Origin: Sulfuricella sp.
Lineage (GTDB): Bacteria; Pseudomonadota; Gammaproteobacteria; Burkholderiales; Sulfuricellaceae
DNA length: 64,000 bases
Direction of reading: 5' to 3'
Assembly: GCA_023266195.1 (NCBI GenBank)
Contig: JAHFRP010000001.1
Location: 248,001 to 312,000, forward strand
Within the stretch, counting starts at the first letter, position 1. Every line of letters begins with the position of its first letter. The notes below the pieces were generated by a model. It was given only the letters and a program-made list of their open reading frames with translations, was not told the DNA's origin and made no database searches. The position numbers and the translations under genes were made by a program. Shown piece by piece: positions 61,695-64,000 of this stretch.

Positions 61695-62597
61695 GTGCGG
61701 GTGAAATTGGGTGTCGATCTGGGTGGTACCAAGATTGAAATCATCGCTCTGGACGACCGGGGCGGCGAACTGATGCGCCGGCGCGTCGCCACGCCCCAAG
61801 GCGATTATCCCGGTGCGCTGCGGGCGATTGCCGACTTGGTGCGCATGACGGAGGCGGGGCTCGGCCTGCGCGGAACGTTGGGCGTCGCCACGCCGGGCGC
61901 CATTTCCCGCGCCACCGGGCTGCTCAAGAACTCCAATTCGACCCATCTCAACGGCCGGCCGATCCGGCAAGACCTGGAAGCGCTGCTGCAGCGCGAGGTG
62001 CGCATCGCCAACGACGCCAACTGTTTCGCGCTGTCCGAAGCAACGGACGGGGCGGCTGCCGGCGCGGCGGTGGTGTTCGGCGCGATTCTCGGCACCGGCA
62101 CCGGCGCCGGCATCGTCGTCAACGGCCACGTGCTGACCGGCCCCAATGCCATTGCCGGCGAGTGGGGGCACAATCCCATGCCCTGGCCGGAACAGGGCGA
62201 GCGTTCCGGGCCGCCCTGCTATTGCGGCCGTAGCGGCTGCATCGAAACCTATCTGTCCGGACCGGGCATGGCGCGGGACCACGAGCGCGCCGGGGGCGAA
62301 AAGCTGGGCGCCGAGGCTATCGCGGCGCGCGCGGCGGCCGGCGACGCGACATGCGAGGCGACCTTGCGGCGCCATGAAGACCGTCTGGCGCGCTCGCTGG
62401 CGCATGTCGTCAACATCCTCGATCCGGACGTCATCGTGCTGGGCGGCGGCATGTCGAATATCGGACGGTTGTATGAGAACGTCCCCCGATTGTGGGGGCG
62501 CTTCGTGTTTTCCGATCGGGTGGACACCCGGCTGGTGCGCAACCGCTTCGGCGATTCCAGCGGCGTGCGCGGCGCGGCGTGGCTGTGGGAGTCATGA
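61695..62597 (+). CDS. ROK-family sugar kinase
   Basis: A 300-residue ROK kinase. The GTG at 61695 follows GGAGG and directly precedes the canonical VKLGVDLGGTKIEIIALDD; a longer frame to 61602 is not conserved-looking. ATP-binding loop ILGTGTGAGIVVNG; zinc-binding ROK signature CYCGRSGCIETYLSGPGMAR; the catalytic Asp is in RIANDANCFALSEA. It phosphorylates a hexose, probably fructose or N-acetylglucosamine (NagK-like). Divergent from rpoS. Confidence 0.93.
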   Translation: MRVKLGVDLGGTKIEIIALDDRGGELMRRRVATPQGDYPGALRAIADLVRMTEAGLGLRGTLGVATPGAISRATGLLKNSNSTHLNGRPIRQDLEALLQREVRIANDANCFALSEATDGAAAGAAVVFGAILGTGTGAGIVVNGHVLTGPNAIAGEWGHNPMPWPEQGERSGPPCYCGRSGCIETYLSGPGMARDHERAGGEKLGAEAIAARAAAGDATCEATLRRHEDRLARSLAHVVNILDPDVIVLGGGMSNIGRLYENVPRLWGRFVFSDRVDTRLVRNRFGDSSGVRGAAWLWES

Positions 62598-62688
62598 GCG
62601 GCGATTCGGCGAGGGCTCGTCACAAAGCTGTAACAGCCATTATCTAGAATCCGCGGTTCCTGAAAAACCACCCCCGATTTAGATAGCG

Positions 62689-63849
62689 ATGGCGAATCGC
62701 CCCCTTCGTTTAACCTCAAAGCACGCAGCGTGTCGGCTCTGGCTGTCGATTGCCATTTTATTCTCCAGCCTTTTCGCCGTCCCATCGTTCGCCGCCGGGC
62801 GGGATATCGTCATCGGCCAGTCCATCGACCTGTCCGGCCCGCAGGGCGATATCGGCAAGGATTATCTGGCGGGTGCCAAGGTGTATTTCGATTTCGTCAA
62901 CGCGAACGGCGGCATTGCCGGCCGCAAAATCGTTCATCGCGCGGTGGACAATCGAGGTTCCGCCGAAAGGTCGGCCCAGATCACCGCGGATTTTCTCGGC
63001 AGGGACCGGGTCGATGCATTGTTCGGCTATTTCGGCCAGGGCTGCGTGGAAAGCCTGCAGCACAGCGACGAGTTCCGGCGTTCCAGGCTGCCGCTGGTCG
63101 CGCCGCTATCAGGCGTGGGCGTGGAGCCGGGAATGGAGAACATGTTTTTCATTCGGCCGAGCTACGCGACTGAAGCCAAGAAACTGGTCGGTTACTTCCT
63201 CGCCCAGGGGATCGGCAAATTCACCGCGGTCTATGCTGCCGATGCTTACGGCAAGGCCTCTTTGGCCGCCGTGGAGAACGAACTCAAGAGCCGGCGTTTG
63301 AGCCTGAAGGGCAGGCATGTCGTCGGCAGCGACGGCGCGGAAATCGAAGCGGTGGCCCGTGCCATCAACGCGGATAAACCCCAGGCCATCATCGTCATCC
63401 TGGAAACATTGCCCGCGGCGCAGTTTGTCAAGGCGTACCGCAAGCTGGATATCACCGCTTACATCCTGGGGCTTTCCCTGATCGATCACGTCACCCTGTT
63501 CGAACTCGCCGGTCAGGAAGCCGCCGGAACCATGTTGACCCAGGTCGTGCCCCATCCCCACAACTGGGATGTGCCGGTCGTCATGGAGCATGACAAAATC
63601 ATGAAGATATACCGTGACGAAGCGCCTTCCCATCTCAGCGTGGAAGGCTTCATCGCCGCAAAGCTGCTGGTCGCCGCACTCAAGGCGGCCGGCAAGGATG
63701 CCTCGCCCGACAGCCTCACGGCGGTGCTGCGGGAGACCAGGAACCTGGACGTGGGCGGCTACACGCTGGATTTCTCCCGCGCCAAAAACCGCGGCTCCAG
63801 CTACGTTGATATCAATATCGTCACCCGGAAAGGCGGGTTGATGCATTGA
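62689..63849 (+). CDS. branched-chain amino acid-type ABC transporter substrate-binding protein
   Basis: A 386-residue exported protein: a long signal peptide (hydrophobic LWLSIAILFSSLFAVPSFAA), then GRDIVIGQSIDLSGPQGDIG and YLAGAKVYFDFVNANGGIAG, the hallmark of the Peripla_BP_6 (LivJ-like) family. The C-terminal VGGYTLDFSRAKNRGSSYVD fits. No permease or ATPase gene is adjacent, so it may serve a distant transporter or act as a sensory binding protein. Ligand unknown. Confidence 0.9.
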   Translation: MANRPLRLTSKHAACRLWLSIAILFSSLFAVPSFAAGRDIVIGQSIDLSGPQGDIGKDYLAGAKVYFDFVNANGGIAGRKIVHRAVDNRGSAERSAQITADFLGRDRVDALFGYFGQGCVESLQHSDEFRRSRLPLVAPLSGVGVEPGMENMFFIRPSYATEAKKLVGYFLAQGIGKFTAVYAADAYGKASLAAVENELKSRRLSLKGRHVVGSDGAEIEAVARAINADKPQAIIVILETLPAAQFVKAYRKLDITAYILGLSLIDHVTLFELAGQEAAGTMLTQVVPHPHNWDVPVVMEHDKIMKIYRDEAPSHLSVEGFIAAKLLVAALKAAGKDASPDSLTAVLRETRNLDVGGYTLDFSRAKNRGSSYVDINIVTRKGGLMH

Positions 63850-63893
63850 TGTTTGCCGCCGGCCATGCCCGCATGCCCGGCAGGATGTGGTTC

Positions 63894-64000
63894 TCAGGTG
63901 CTTTCCAGGCGCTCGAAGCCCGCATACTCGCCGCTGCCGGCGCCGATCTCGACGCGATCGACCCGCGCCGACGCCGGACCTTTTTTGGCCCACTCGACGA
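63894..64000 (-). CDS. acyP: acylphosphatase, 3' part (partial)
   Basis: The window ends inside this gene. The visible end reads VEWAKKGPASARVDRVEIGA and GSGEYAGFERLEST, matching the C-terminal half of acylphosphatases (W...GP..ARV..VE......F..F). The catalytic Arg/Asn part lies outside. It would hydrolyse acyl phosphates. Confidence 0.75.
   Translation of the reverse strand, partial: VEWAKKGPASARVDRVEIGAGSGEYAGFERLEST

Noticed and set aside
63109-63993. 294-codon - strand frame over the binding-protein gene
   Set aside because: Antisense shadow; the real - strand gene at the end is the acylphosphatase in another frame (63894-64000).

Overview
The window reads as a chromosomal segment of a nitrogen-fixing betaproteobacterium. 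The evidence is the high-GC coding sequence, a classical molybdenum nitrogenase region with post-translational DraT/DraG control, NifA/sigma-54 promoters, a ModE/Mop molybdate module and a rpoS gene. The exact genus cannot be read from the sequence alone.

Layout. 1-2.6 kb: the end of an unknown gene, a SIR2-like protein, a GNAT acetyltransferase, a small exported coiled-coil protein and a YciI-like protein. 2.7-6.6 kb: mop-modA-modB-modC facing divergent modE, with ModE-like operators between them. 6.6-9.2 kb: draG, an unrecognised gene and draT, running away from nifH. 9.4-14.2 kb: nifH, nifD, nifK and a 2Fe-2S ferredoxin behind a textbook NifA site and -24/-12 promoter. 14.6-23.1 kb: a MASE1/PAS/GGDEF protein, a REP-associated tyrosine transposase (RAYT) framed by its presumed repeats, and the prkA-yeaH-spoVR stress operon. 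23.5-28.8 kb: nifE, nifN, nifX, a NifX-associated protein, two small nif proteins, fdxB and nifQ behind a second NifA/sigma-54 promoter. 28.9-34.3 kb: envelope and housekeeping genes, including a secreted protein that resembles Bacillus transglutaminase. 34.8-36.9 kb: nifV, nifW and a shortened ferredoxin-like gene behind a third NifA/sigma-54 promoter. 37-40.7 kb: queD, a radical SAM gene, a regulator, lysC, tRNA-Ser(GCU) and tRNA-Arg(ACG).

40.7-50.9 kb is an integrative element of about 10.2 kb. It is inserted in the tRNA-Arg gene and bounded by 49-bp direct repeats. It carries a tyrosine integrase, a toxin-antitoxin pair, a RadC-like protein, an AlpA-like regulator broken by an in-frame UGA, an AAA+ ATPase next to a strong inverted repeat, and an IS5-family insertion with CTAG target duplication. 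Beyond attR (51-54.3 kb) lies a layered graveyard: an intact RelBE-type pair, higA with only the tail of higB, an IS3 remnant, an S1C protease and a scrap of group II intron reverse transcriptase. 54.4-64 kb returns to core genes: a hybrid histidine kinase/response regulator/HD-GYP operon, msrB, an ACT-domain regulator, rpoS, an ROK kinase, a periplasmic binding protein and the end of an acylphosphatase gene.

How it works together: ModABC supplies molybdate, ModE and Mop sense or store it, NifQ and NifE/N/X/V supply FeMo-cofactor parts, NifHDK fixes N2, the ferredoxins probably supply electrons, and DraT/DraG switch NifH off and on at Arg102. No nifA, nifB, nifS or nifU is in the window, so more of the cluster lies elsewhere. 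The most unusual feature is the density of intergenic imperfect palindromes, many of the form GTAGG...CCTAC. They sit inside nif and mod operons, and in one place they supply the stop codons of three neighbouring genes.
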